From the NCBI GenBank assembly GCA_035623075.1, contig DASPUC010000024.1:186001-250000 (forward strand): a stretch of 64,000 bases of DNA, written 5' to 3'. Shown piece by piece: positions 42,024-50,980 of the stretch (positions are counted from its first letter, which is position 1; each line of letters starts with the position of its first letter). This DNA is from Nitrospiraceae bacterium. GTDB taxonomy: Bacteria; Nitrospirota; Nitrospiria; Nitrospirales; Nitrospiraceae. The notes beneath the pieces were generated by a model. The model saw only the letters and a program-made list of their open reading frames with translations, was not told where the DNA came from and ran no database searches. The translations under genes and the position numbers were made by a program.

Positions 42024-42506
42024 ATGACAAACAAAGTCGTGACTAAGAACCAACTCGCACCGTTGTTGGCGGAGGCGCGAGCACAGCGGAAGCGAATCGT
42101 CTTCACGAACGGGTGTTTCGATCTTATGCATGTCGGCCACACGCGTTATCTCCAGGCCGCGAAGGGACTGGGGGACCTGCTCGTTGTTGGAGTGAACAGC
42201 GACGCTTCCGTGAAAAGTCTGAAGAAGTCCCCCGACCGCCCGATCGTTCCGGAGTCTCAACGCGCGGAGATTCTCGCAGCGCTGGGCTGCGTCGATTATG
42301 TCGTCCTCTTCTCCGAACCGGACCCGCACAAGCTCATCCACGCCGTACAGCCCGACGTGTTGGTCAAAGGGGGAGATTGGTCGGTCGAGACCATCGTCGG
42401 ACGGGACATCGTCGAAGCTCGCGGGGGCGTGGTAAAAACGATCCCGCTGGTCCCCGGCATCTCCACGACGACCCTCATTCACCGTATCCGTTCAACCCAC
42501 ACGTAA
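42024..42506 (+). CDS. rfaE2: Heptose 1-phosphate adenylyltransferase (RfaE2/HldE C-terminal type)
   Basis: A 160-residue nucleotidyltransferase. FTNGCFDLMHVGHTRYLQAA carries the HxGH active site, VNSDASVKSLKKSPDRPIVP and DVLVKGGDWSVETIVGRDIV complete the RfaE2 pattern. It activates glycero-manno-heptose-1-phosphate to ADP-heptose. In E. coli this activity is fused to a kinase (HldE); here it is a separate protein, as in many other bacteria. It is 3 nt before mfd, so these genes are translated from one message. Confidence 0.94.
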   Translation: MTNKVVTKNQLAPLLAEARAQRKRIVFTNGCFDLMHVGHTRYLQAAKGLGDLLVVGVNSDASVKSLKKSPDRPIVPESQRAEILAALGCVDYVVLFSEPDPHKLIHAVQPDVLVKGGDWSVETIVGRDIVEARGGVVKTIPLVPGISTTTLIHRIRSTHT

Positions 42507-42509
42507 GCC

Positions 42510-45500
42510 GTGTCCATCACCCGCGGGCCGGCTGGCCCCCAGTGGTTCGCTCCGATTGTCGCCGCACTGACGAGTGAAGGGGGACGACCGTGCTTGACGG
42601 GATTGCATGGCTCGACGGCGGGGTTTGCCCTGTCGGCGCTGGTTGATCCTCAGGCAAGTTCCCTGGCAACCAGGCCCTGGCTCATCGTCAGCCGTTCAGA
42701 CGAAGCCGCCGAGCGTCTCTACGACGACCTCCGTTTCTTCTCGATGCTGTCCGGTCTCCCGACTGACTCGCTCGCCTTCTTCCCCAAATGGGAAACCTTG
42801 CCCTACGAAGCCACAGAGCCGCACGTCGGCTTGATCGCTCGTCGCATGAACGCCCTCTATCGCGCCAGGACGATGCCCCGGATTCGGCTCATCACGTCAA
42901 TCGACGCCCTTATCCACCGATTACTTCCGGTCGAGACCTTTACCGCTATGACGCTGCAATTCGCGCTCGATGGGTCGCTCGAGCGCGAGGCTCTTACGGG
43001 AGGATTGCTCCGGTTGGGCTATCGTCGCGTATCGGTCGTGGAAATTCCCGGCGAGTTCAGCATCCGAGGGGGAATCGTGGATATATTCTCCACCGCGTAT
43101 GCCGACCCGCTTCGTGTCGAGTTCCTTGGCGAAACCATCGAGTCTCTCCGGCTTTTCGATCCTGCAACGCAGAAGTCCATCGTTAAGCTCGAGAGCGCGC
43201 TGGTGCTCCCGGCCCGAGAATTTCTGCGGTCCGAGAACGATCCTGATTCGCTGGCGCCGATTCCTCCGGAGGCCGAATGGCGGACGCCCGATCTGTATCC
43301 ACGGTTGGCGACGCTCTTCGACTTTTTTCCTGAACGACCGTTGTTGGTCTTCGACCAGCCGGCTGCTTTACAAGCGGAGTGTGCCGCCCTGTGGGACAGG
43401 ATCGACGATGGATACCGGCATCATGCCGACCTGGAGGAGTCAACTCCGTACCCGTCACCAGAAAAACTGTTTCTTTCATGGGAAGGGCTCACGGACCGGA
43501 TCTCGGGCTGGCCCGTTCTCGCTCTCGAACCGGTTGCACCGACCGATGCATCATGGGTACCGGTCGAATCGTTTTCTGCCCAAACTCCATCCAGTGCTGG
43601 GCTTGGCGCGCGGGGTACGCCGTTCAGCGAGACCCTGAACATCCTCGATCGTCTGCGGAACGAGTGTCGCGTGATGCTCGTCGCGCGAAGCCGAGGCCAA
43701 GTCGACCGGCTCCTCGCGCTTCTGCGCGAGCACGACGTCCCGGCAATGGAATGGACATCCGCTGCCTGGACAAGACCGTCCACTACCAGATCGCCGTTCT
43801 ACATCTTGCACGGCGATCTGTCTGCTGGGTTCGTCTCGACAGAGCTCCGTCTGGCTGTCTTGACCGAAGAGGAACTCTTCGCCAAAGGTGCCCGCCACAA
43901 GCCGCAGCCCAAGAGTAAGACTGCCACGTTCCTGTCGTCCCTTGAAGATCTCCACGTCGGCGACTACGTGGTTCACGTGCAACATGGCATCGCGAAGTAT
44001 CAGGGGCTCAAGCGCCTGTCCGTTCAAGATTTCGACAGTGACTATCTCATCCTGGAGTTCGCCGGAAGCGACAAATTGTACGTCCCCCTCGATCGGCTGA
44101 ATCACGTGCAGCGCTATAGCGGAGCGGAAGGGCATGTGCCGCGACTCGACCGACTAGGCGGAACCAGTTGGGCGAAAACGACGGCCCGGGCCAAGAAAGA
44201 CATCGAGGAAATGGCGCACGAGCTGATCGACCTCTACGCCAATCGCGAGCTTGTCAAGCGGCAGTCGTACGGGCTTCCTACGACCTTGTATCACGAGTTC
44301 GAGGCTGCCTTCGAATACGAGGAAACACCGGATCAGATGAAAGCCATCGACGACATTGTCCGTGACATGGAAGCGAGCAGGCCGATGGATCGGTTAGTCT
44401 GCGGAGACGTCGGCTACGGGAAAACCGAGGTGGCGATGCGGGCGGCCTTCAAAGCGGTCGAGGACAATCGTCAGGTCGCCGTCCTCGTCCCGACGACACT
44501 CCTCGCTCACCAACACTACGAGAATTTTGCCGACCGATTCGCTCCCTTCCCCACTCGCGTCGGGTTGCTCTCTCGATTCCAATCATCAAAGGCCACGCAG
44601 GCGATTCTGAAAGACGTGGCCGCAGGCACGATCGACGTCGTCATCGGAACTCATCGGGTGCTGCAAAAAGACGTCGTCTTCAGAAACCTGGGACTCGTAA
44701 TCATTGACGAGGAACAATGGTTCGGCGTCAGGCATAAAGAACGACTGAAACAGCTGCGCACGCAGGTGGACGTCCTCACATTGACCGCGACGCCGATTCC
44801 CCGCACGTTGCAAATGGCCATGTCGAGCGTTCGCGATTTGTCCATTATGGACACGCCGCCCGCCGGGCGCCTGGCCATTCGCACCCAGGTCGTCCGTTTC
44901 AGTGACAATCTGGTCCGGGAGGCGATTCTTCGCGAACTGGGACGCGGCGGGCAAGTCTACTTCGTTCACAATCGTGTCGAAACCATGGAACGAACCGGTG
45001 CCTGGCTCAGGGAATTGGTGCCGGAAGCACGGATCGTGATGGCGCATGGACAAATGAACGCAAAGCCGCTCGAATCGGTCATGCTGAAATTCTTTCACGG
45101 TGAGGCCGATGTGCTGATTGCATCAGCCATTATCCAATCTGGTCTGGATGTCCCGAATGCCAACACCATCATCGTGAATCGCGCCGATACGTTCGGGTTG
45201 GCGCAGTTGTACCAACTCCGAGGGCGCGTGGGACGCGGCGGCGATCAGGCCTATGCGTACTTTCTGACCCCTGACGAGGGGATGTTGACGGGCGACGCCC
45301 AGAAGCGGCTGACCGCGATTCAGCAATTTACCGAGCTCGGGTCGGGTTTTAGGATCGCCGCGGCCGATCTGGAGATCCGCGGCGCGGGAAATCTGCTCGG
45401 TAGACAGCAGTCGGGCCATATCGCCGCGATCGGTCTCGACCTGTACATGCGGATGGTGGAGCAGGCGGTACAGAAACTGAAGGGGAAAGTCGTTGAAGAA

Positions 45501-45974
45501 GAAATCGATCCCGTGCTGCGTCTCAACGTCTCCGCCTATATCCCGGACGTCTATGTCACAGATCCTCACCATCGGCTGTCATTCTATAAACGGCTCTCGT
45601 CATATACACAGATCGGCGATCTTGCCCTGCTTCACGGGGAACTGCAAGATCGGTACGGATTACCGCCGGAACCGGTTGAACGGCTGTTTGAAGTCATGCA
45701 GATCAGGATCCTGGCGAAGGTGCTCCGGCTGGCTTCGGTCGAATTGAAAACACAGTCTGTGGTTATCACGCTCGACGCCAAGAACCCAGTTGGAAACTCC
45801 GGCATCCAACGCCTGATGGATCGGCACAAGAAACAGCTTCGGTTTCTCTCTCCCCTGTCATTCGAGCTCCAAATACCGCATCAAGACTGGGCTTCCACCT
45901 TTCGGGAACTCACAGCAACCTTGCAAAGCCTCAATGTCTGTGATACCAACACATCACAATCTGCGCAGGGATAA
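42510..45974 (+). CDS. mfd: Transcription-repair coupling factor Mfd
   Basis: A 1154-residue Mfd, full length for the family. In order: UvrB-like N-terminal region, RNA-polymerase interaction domain (LHVGDYVVHVQHGIAKYQGL), and a RecG-type motor with GDVGYGKTEVAMRA (Walker A), DEEQWFGV (Walker B) and LTATPIPRTLQMA. The TRG region (RGRVGRGGDQAYAYF) and the C-terminal TRCF domain complete it. It removes RNA polymerase stalled at lesions and recruits UvrA. A GTG start is used, immediately after rfaE2. Confidence 0.97.
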   Translation: MSITRGPAGPQWFAPIVAALTSEGGRPCLTGLHGSTAGFALSALVDPQASSLATRPWLIVSRSDEAAERLYDDLRFFSMLSGLPTDSLAFFPKWETLPYEATEPHVGLIARRMNALYRARTMPRIRLITSIDALIHRLLPVETFTAMTLQFALDGSLEREALTGGLLRLGYRRVSVVEIPGEFSIRGGIVDIFSTAYADPLRVEFLGETIESLRLFDPATQKSIVKLESALVLPAREFLRSENDPDSLAPIPPEAEWRTPDLYPRLATLFDFFPERPLLVFDQPAALQAECAALWDRIDDGYRHHADLEESTPYPSPEKLFLSWEGLTDRISGWPVLALEPVAPTDASWVPVESFSAQTPSSAGLGARGTPFSETLNILDRLRNECRVMLVARSRGQVDRLLALLREHDVPAMEWTSAAWTRPSTTRSPFYILHGDLSAGFVSTELRLAVLTEEELFAKGARHKPQPKSKTATFLSSLEDLHVGDYVVHVQHGIAKYQGLKRLSVQDFDSDYLILEFAGSDKLYVPLDRLNHVQRYSGAEGHVPRLDRLGGTSWAKTTARAKKDIEEMAHELIDLYANRELVKRQSYGLPTTLYHEFEAAFEYEETPDQMKAIDDIVRDMEASRPMDRLVCGDVGYGKTEVAMRAAFKAVEDNRQVAVLVPTTLLAHQHYENFADRFAPFPTRVGLLSRFQSSKATQAILKDVAAGTIDVVIGTHRVLQKDVVFRNLGLVIIDEEQWFGVRHKERLKQLRTQVDVLTLTATPIPRTLQMAMSSVRDLSIMDTPPAGRLAIRTQVVRFSDNLVREAILRELGRGGQVYFVHNRVETMERTGAWLRELVPEARIVMAHGQMNAKPLESVMLKFFHGEADVLIASAIIQSGLDVPNANTIIVNRADTFGLAQLYQLRGRVGRGGDQAYAYFLTPDEGMLTGDAQKRLTAIQQFTELGSGFRIAAADLEIRGAGNLLGRQQSGHIAAIGLDLYMRMVEQAVQKLKGKVVEEEIDPVLRLNVSAYIPDVYVTDPHHRLSFYKRLSSYTQIGDLALLHGELQDRYGLPPEPVERLFEVMQIRILAKVLRLASVELKTQSVVITLDAKNPVGNSGIQRLMDRHKKQLRFLSPLSFELQIPHQDWASTFRELTATLQSLNVCDTNTSQSAQG

Positions 45975-45995
45975 GCCGCTGTACCAGTTACGCTT

Positions 45996-46892
45996 ATGAA
46001 CTTAATTCGCAGTGCTACCGTCCGTAGGGGATACGCTCGTGTTTCACTGGTCTTTGCCGGTCTTATCGGCAGCGTGCTGCTACTCATCAGCTGCACTCCC
46101 CCGCCCGAGGATCCCGTCCTCGCGCTCGTCAATGGGCGACAGATCATGCAAAGCGAATTCGACATCCGGTGGTCAGAACTCGCCGACGCGACCCGCGCCC
46201 GCTACGAGAAGGAGGGCGGGAAACGGCGCTTCCTCGACGAATTGATCACGCGCGAGCTTCTCATGCAGGAAGCCCGGAAGAAAGGCCTGGACCAGGACGA
46301 CACTATCCGCGAACGGACCCAACGGTACAAGGAACAGCTCATTCTTGACGAGCTGCTCAAGGACAAGATCAAGGCAAAGATCGAGCTCACGAAGGAAGAA
46401 TTGGACGCCTACTATGAAAAACATGCCCGCGAGCTTCTGACACCGCTCAAGGTGAATGTATTCCAGATGCTTCTTCCCAACTATCCGGCTGCAAAAGACC
46501 TCGAGAAACAGGTCAACCAGGGAGGAGATTTTGTGAAATTCGCCCAACGCTATTCCATCGACGGGAAGACGAAGGCCAACGGGGGCGACCTCGGCCCTTA
46601 TCGCAAGGGTCTCGTCATGCCTGAAGTCGACGAGGTGATCCACACCCTCAAACCCGGAATGGTCAGCGCGCCGATTAAGACGGACGCCGGATACTATCTC
46701 GTCAAAATCGTTCCCCTCGACAAGGAAGTCATCCAAGCGGACCTCGCGACCCGCGAACGTCTCCGGCAGGAATTGCTCAACGAGAAACGCCGCAAGCGGT
46801 TTGACGAAATGATCGCCGACATCCGAGGGAGGGCGATCGTCCGCCTCGCCGACGCCTCGCGCTACGTGGCGGATGACGTTGGAAAACGCTGA
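45996..46892 (+). CDS. Parvulin-type peptidyl-prolyl isomerase lipoprotein
   Basis: A 298-residue exported lipoprotein (VLLLISCTPPP lipobox). Helical SurA-N-like segments are followed by one parvulin/rotamase domain: VFQMLLPNYPAAKDLEKQVN, YSIDGKTKANGGDLGPYRKG and MVSAPIKTDAGYYLVKIV. It should assist folding of outer-membrane or periplasmic proteins. No ribosome-binding site is seen at the ATG. It lies 21 nt after mfd and is followed by a SurA-like gene, so the two chaperones form a pair. Confidence 0.88.
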   Translation: MNLIRSATVRRGYARVSLVFAGLIGSVLLLISCTPPPEDPVLALVNGRQIMQSEFDIRWSELADATRARYEKEGGKRRFLDELITRELLMQEARKKGLDQDDTIRERTQRYKEQLILDELLKDKIKAKIELTKEELDAYYEKHARELLTPLKVNVFQMLLPNYPAAKDLEKQVNQGGDFVKFAQRYSIDGKTKANGGDLGPYRKGLVMPEVDEVIHTLKPGMVSAPIKTDAGYYLVKIVPLDKEVIQADLATRERLRQELLNEKRRKRFDEMIADIRGRAIVRLADASRYVADDVGKR

Positions 46893-47019
46893 TCTTCGCT
46901 GTTTTCAGCTTGTCACTCCTCCCTCCTCAATTCCCGATGAATTCATGTACAATTAATCGGATTCCATCAGCCCGATAGGGCAGTTCAGGTTGGCATAGCG
47001 GAGGTTCGAAGTCTGTAAC

Positions 47020-48042
47020 ATGATGCATCGATCTAGCCACACGCCATCGCATCGGCACCTTCATCCGGCGATCAGTGTCTTGACTGCTCTCCTCGGGTTT
47101 GCTTCCCTCGGAGCGGCTCAAGTGGAAGAACGGATCGTCGCTGTCGTGAACTCCGACCTGATCATGCTGTCGGAGTTGAAACGAGAACTCGCTCCTGAAC
47201 GCGAGAGACTCAAGAAGCATTACCAAGGCCGTGAGTTGGCCCGTCGGATAAAGATGGCCGAGTCCATGGTCCTAACCACGATGATTGAGCGCAAGATCCA
47301 ACTTCAAGAAGCGAAAGCTCGCGGCGTCGACGTCTCCGACCAAGAGGTTAAGCAAACGATCAAACAGATGAAGCAACAAGGGGAAAAGATCGACGACATT
47401 GATCCGTGGACGCTCAAGAACGTTCGCGACCAACTCACACTGCTCAGGCTCGTCGATCGCGAAGTCCGCAGTGGTGTGATGGTCGTCGATTCGGACATGA
47501 GACGATACTACCAGGAGCATCGCGACCGGTTTGCACTTCCTGAAGAATATACGCTGAGCCAAATCCTGCTTGAACGCCGATCATCGGACGACGCTGCCGC
47601 CTCGAAGGCCAAAGCCGGCGAGATATTCGCCATGCTCAAGCGAGGAGAAACCTTTGAGGATCTTGCGCTCCGATATTCTGAAGGCCTCAACGCGTCGCGG
47701 GGGGGAGCTCTCGGTTTGGTGCGACAGGGAGAATTGCTGCCAGCCATCGAACGGGCCATTGCGGACCTGGCGCCCGGGGGTATCTCAGACCCCATTGATG
47801 CCCCGGAAGGCATTCACATCGTCCGCGTGGACGAGAAGCAGCCGAAACAGTTCCGGCCCTACGAAGCGGTCAAAACGGAAATCCAGGGTTTGGTGTTTCA
47901 GCAGAAGAGCGAGGATGTGTTCCAGGCGTGGCTGGCGAACCTGAAGAACAAATCGTATATCGAAGTTAAGTTCGAACCCGCAGCAACAGGGCAGCCCACA
48001 GGCGGTCTCTCCCCTCCTTCGTCACCGATGAAAAAGGAATGA
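47020..48042 (+). CDS. surA: SurA-like periplasmic chaperone / peptidyl-prolyl isomerase
   Basis: A 340-residue exported protein. The signal region ISVLTALLGFASLGAAQ precedes a SurA N-terminal chaperone domain (ERIVAVVNSDLIMLSELKRE). There is only one parvulin domain (YTLSQILLERRSSDD, SEGLNASRGGALGLVRQGEL, PEGIHIVRVDEK), whereas E. coli SurA has two. GGAGGTTCG lies upstream of the ATG; TACAAT at 46948-46953 may be a -10 box. It escorts outer-membrane proteins. Its last 77 bases overlap the convergent engB gene. Confidence 0.88.
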   Translation: MMHRSSHTPSHRHLHPAISVLTALLGFASLGAAQVEERIVAVVNSDLIMLSELKRELAPERERLKKHYQGRELARRIKMAESMVLTTMIERKIQLQEAKARGVDVSDQEVKQTIKQMKQQGEKIDDIDPWTLKNVRDQLTLLRLVDREVRSGVMVVDSDMRRYYQEHRDRFALPEEYTLSQILLERRSSDDAAASKAKAGEIFAMLKRGETFEDLALRYSEGLNASRGGALGLVRQGELLPAIERAIADLAPGGISDPIDAPEGIHIVRVDEKQPKQFRPYEAVKTEIQGLVFQQKSEDVFQAWLANLKNKSYIEVKFEPAATGQPTGGLSPPSSPMKKE

Positions 48043-48595
48043 GCGCCTCACGATTTTGGATGGCCAGGACATCGCATAAGCGACGCAAGGCCCCGACTCG
48101 TTCGCCGGCTTTCAGTTTATCCGCCTTGGTGGCGACCACGATCGGTGAACACCCAATCGACGCCAGCCAGGCGATGGTGTCGCCATCTTGTTCTCTCGGC
48201 ACTCGGCTCTCGACCAACAACACCACAGCGAGCAATTGGTCCCGATTGGCAAGATAGCCTTCGACCAGTGGGGCCCATTGAGCACGCACCGATTTCGAAA
48301 CCTTGGCGTATCCATAACCAGGAAGATCGACGATGTGACAATGTGGCATGGTCGGGTCGTCGGTCGACACAGCAAACAGATTAAGCGCCCTGGTCTTGCC
48401 CGGTGTCCGACTCACCTTGGCAAGACCCCTCCGCTGGAGGAGAGTATTGATCAAGGACGATTTGCCTACGTTTGATCGTCCTGCAAAGGCAAATTCCGGA
48501 ATCGTGCCGGACGGAAGCTGTTCTGTGGTCAGACAACTTCTGATAAACTCCGCCCTCAGGATTTTCAACGGCAACCCTCTAGGAGTAGGTGGCAT
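47966..48595 (-). CDS. engB: Ribosome-biogenesis GTPase EngB/YihA
   Basis: A 209-residue small GTPase: FAFAGRSNVGKSSLINTLLQ (G1), the TRALN switch region, VDLPGYGYAKVS (G3) and VATKADKLKAGE (G4). EngB is essential for 50S subunit assembly in many bacteria. The start is uncertain because no ribosome-binding site is present; the ATG at 48595 matches family length better than the ATG at 48667. The 3' end overlaps surA on the opposite strand by 77 bp, a rare amount for two conserved genes. Confidence 0.93.
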   Translation of the reverse strand: MPPTPRGLPLKILRAEFIRSCLTTEQLPSGTIPEFAFAGRSNVGKSSLINTLLQRRGLAKVSRTPGKTRALNLFAVSTDDPTMPHCHIVDLPGYGYAKVSKSVRAQWAPLVEGYLANRDQLLAVVLLVESRVPREQDGDTIAWLASIGCSPIVVATKADKLKAGERVGALRRLCDVLAIQNREALIPFSSVTKEGRDRLWAALLLRVRT

Positions 48596-48670
48596 GGGGC
48601 GAAACGCGGGAACGAAATTCTCATCGACTCCGTTGCCACACGCTTCACGACAGTTCATACGCATCACGCT

Positions 48671-49405
48671 ATGGCGAAGTCAACCACGCAACGTCGCGCA
48701 CGCCTGATTCTCTCCGTCGTCCTCTTGGTGTGCCTTCCCATCGGCGCGGTACTGTTCGTGTGGCTGGTGACGCTGCCCAACGTCTCAGCCCTAAAAACGA
48801 GCAACCCGTCAACCACCGCTCTCATGGAGATGCGTCGGGCCCAGGCTCAGGATCGGGGCCACACGATCGAACGCCAATGGAAGTGGGTGCCGCTGTCACG
48901 CATCTCGCCCCATCTTCGCCGCGCCGTCGTGGCCGCGGAAGACGCGTCGTTCTTCACGCATGAAGGATTCGATTGGGAAGGTATCAAGGACGCCGCCATC
49001 GCCAACCTCGAAGCCGGTGAGCTAAAACGTGGCGGGAGCACCATCACGCAGCAGCTCGCGAAGAACCTGTACCTGTCCTCCGAGCGATCGATGTTCCGCA
49101 AGGCGCGAGAAGCTCTGATCACGCGCCTCCTTGAGCACCAACTCAGCAAAGATCGCATCCTCGAGCTGTATCTCAACGTCGCGGAGTGGGGCATCGACGT
49201 GTACGGAGCCGAAGCGGCCGCACGCCATCACTTCCAAAAATCTTCACACGACCTCACCGCAGAAGAAGCGGCCTGGTTGGCTGCTATCCTGCCTTCACCA
49301 CGCCGGTACGACCCCATTCGTAAATCTACCGCCTTGAGCCGACGATACGAACGGATCATCTATCGGATGAACAAGTATCCTTCCTCAAAGCGCGCTACTC
49401 ATTGA
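48671..49405 (+). CDS. mtgA: Monofunctional biosynthetic peptidoglycan transglycosylase
   Basis: A 244-residue glycosyltransferase-51 protein with one N-terminal membrane anchor (LILSVVLLVCLPIGAVLFVW). The active-site motifs are VAAEDASFFTHEGFDWEGI (catalytic Glu) and KRGGSTITQQLAKNLYLS, with RILELYLNVAEWGIDVYGAE later. It polymerises lipid II into glycan strands. There is no transpeptidase domain, so it is MtgA rather than a class A PBP. It is divergent from engB, 75 bp apart. The 3' end is followed directly by a TonB-receptor remnant. Confidence 0.95.
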   Translation: MAKSTTQRRARLILSVVLLVCLPIGAVLFVWLVTLPNVSALKTSNPSTTALMEMRRAQAQDRGHTIERQWKWVPLSRISPHLRRAVVAAEDASFFTHEGFDWEGIKDAAIANLEAGELKRGGSTITQQLAKNLYLSSERSMFRKAREALITRLLEHQLSKDRILELYLNVAEWGIDVYGAEAAARHHFQKSSHDLTAEEAAWLAAILPSPRRYDPIRKSTALSRRYERIIYRMNKYPSSKRATH

Positions 49406-49409
49406 GGCC

Positions 49410-49620
49410 GCCGCCATGAGCAGCAGACCGGAGACTTCGTCGTGGTCGATGCCTTGATTCAAAAACCGATCGCAAAAGGAATTCGAGTGTTCCTCAACGG
49501 CGAGAATCTGACGAATCGACAGGACATCGCGGCACAGACCGGACCAGTGAAGACCCTCGGCGTCCCATTGCTCGTGCTGGGAGGGATCTGCGTGGAACAT
49601 GAACTGACGTTGCAGGGCGA
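49410..49620 (+). pseudogene. 3' remnant of a TonB-dependent receptor gene
   Basis: The plus frame gives GDFVVVDALIQKPIAKGIRV, FLNGENLTNRQDIAAQTGP and TLGVPLLVLGGI. This is the typical last barrel-strand region of TonB-dependent receptors (F.VVD..., .EVF...ENLF.R.Y, T.G.P...GGI). It lacks the rest of the gene, and the frame then runs into unrelated residues. No start codon context is present. It fills the gap between mtgA and the VOC-protein gene. Confidence 0.65.
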
Positions 49621-49625
49621 TTGGT

Positions 49626-50054
49626 CTAGCGGTCTCCGACGTGTTGGAATTCGTGCTCGCCGAAGATGGCTGATTCGTGTGTGTAGTATTTGAACTCCAG
49701 TAGATTCCTCGAGGGATCTTCGATGAAGAACGTGTGGTGCTCGATGCGTGTCCCGGGATACCGTACCCGCGGTTGTTGATAGAAGGACAGCCCCTTTCCC
49801 CTGGCACGGTCAGCCAGTTCCTGCCAACCTGTCTTCGAGAGAAAAATCAGGCCGAAATGCCGCGGGTAGATCCCCTGTTGGGCTGGCTGAAGTTCCGGCA
49901 CCAGATGCGCCACGAGTTGATGGCCGGCGAGGCCAAACGTCACGGCGGTCGATGATTCGCGGCCCAGGGTACAGCCGAGTCCTTCAACGTAGAAACGTTT
50001 GGCTGCCGTCACATCATGCGTGGGAAATGCCAGGTGCAAGATACTGTCACTCAT
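49626..50054 (-). CDS. VOC-superfamily (glyoxalase/dioxygenase-like) protein
   Basis: A 142-residue protein: ILHLAFPTHDVTAAKRFYVE and GLGCTLGRES at the start, HFGLIFLSKTGWQELADRA in the middle, and HHTFFIEDPSRNLLEFKYY at the end. The paired beta-alpha-beta units with H/E metal ligands fit the vicinal-oxygen-chelate fold. The substrate is unknown. The ATG at 50054 overlaps the stop of the isoaspartyl-peptidase gene (ATGA), so they form an operon. Confidence 0.88.
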   Translation of the reverse strand: MSDSILHLAFPTHDVTAAKRFYVEGLGCTLGRESSTAVTFGLAGHQLVAHLVPELQPAQQGIYPRHFGLIFLSKTGWQELADRARGKGLSFYQQPRVRYPGTRIEHHTFFIEDPSRNLLEFKYYTHESAIFGEHEFQHVGDR

Positions 50055-50980
50055 CGAAATCGTCCTTGGACGCTGGGCTTTCTTTTCCCATCCCACCATC
50101 CTGCCGCCATACAGGGCGTGACGTGGCGAATTGCGAAGCGGCCGTTCGAGGCTAAAACCAACAGTCCTGCCGAACCCTGGAGCCTGGATACTAACTGACG
50201 CAAGATCTGTTGCGCAGCCACTGCGGGACTTGCCCCGGAGGCCAAACGATCGCAGATTGTCTTGGCCATGGCAAGACGAATGATGCCCTCACCGAGTCCC
50301 GTCATGGACACGGCCCCGCTCCGATTATCGGCGTAAACTCCGCAGCCGATCAGAGGGGTATCGCCGACTCGCCCCGGAAGCATTGAATCAATGCCTCCCG
50401 TGGAAGCTCCGGCTGCAACCGTTCCTCTTCCATCTAAAGCCACGGCTCCCACCGTGCCATGCCGTTCTATCGATCCGGACTCTTTTCTCGCCATCATGCG
50501 GTAGAGGAGCGTCGTTTTGATGGCCGCAGCGGAGACAGGCCGAGCGAGACGTGGCAGGCGGGACGCCTTCCTCTGTGTATGACGCTCAAGGTGGAAGTAC
50601 CGAGCAAACCGGGTGGCCGAAGGCCCGACAAGCAACACATGCTTCGTCTTCTCCATGACCAACTTGGCTGCGGAAATGGGATGCACGATTCCTTCGATCG
50701 AAGCCACCGCCCCCGCCTTCAAGGTAGCGCCATCCATAATCGATGCGTCCATCCGCATCACGCCATCTAGCTGGCGGCGTGACCCCCGCCCGGCATTGAA
50801 AAGGCCGGAAGCTTCCAACAGGCTGATCGCACGTTCGACTGCGCAGACGGCCGGCCCCCCCTCCTCAAGGATGACGTAGCTCGTGGCTAACGCCTCGGCA
50901 AGACAGGCTGTCTGTAATGGAGTGACGGGTCGGCGACCGGCGCCGCCATGAACGAGGATCACGGGGCGAGAGGATTTCAA
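50051..50980 (-). CDS. Isoaspartyl peptidase / L-asparaginase, Ntn-hydrolase family
   Basis: A 309-residue precursor of a plant-type asparaginase. The N-terminal VILVHGGAG, GLFNAGRGS and MDASIMDG motifs are present. The autoproteolysis site is in RHGTVGAVALDGRG, with Thr becoming the nucleophile, and GGIDSMLPGRVGDTPLIGCG lies further on. It hydrolyses isoaspartyl dipeptides and asparagine after self-cleavage into two chains. It overlaps by 4 bases with genes on both sides (50051-50054 and 50977-50980). Confidence 0.92.
   Translation of the reverse strand: MKSSRPVILVHGGAGRRPVTPLQTACLAEALATSYVILEEGGPAVCAVERAISLLEASGLFNAGRGSRRQLDGVMRMDASIMDGATLKAGAVASIEGIVHPISAAKLVMEKTKHVLLVGPSATRFARYFHLERHTQRKASRLPRLARPVSAAAIKTTLLYRMMARKESGSIERHGTVGAVALDGRGTVAAGASTGGIDSMLPGRVGDTPLIGCGVYADNRSGAVSMTGLGEGIIRLAMAKTICDRLASGASPAVAAQQILRQLVSRLQGSAGLLVLASNGRFAIRHVTPCMAAGWWDGKRKPSVQGRFR

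Noticed and set aside
49385-49807. A 140-codon minus-strand frame after mtgA
   Set aside because: Its composition is shadow-like and it overlaps both the TonB remnant and the VOC gene, which have real family motifs.
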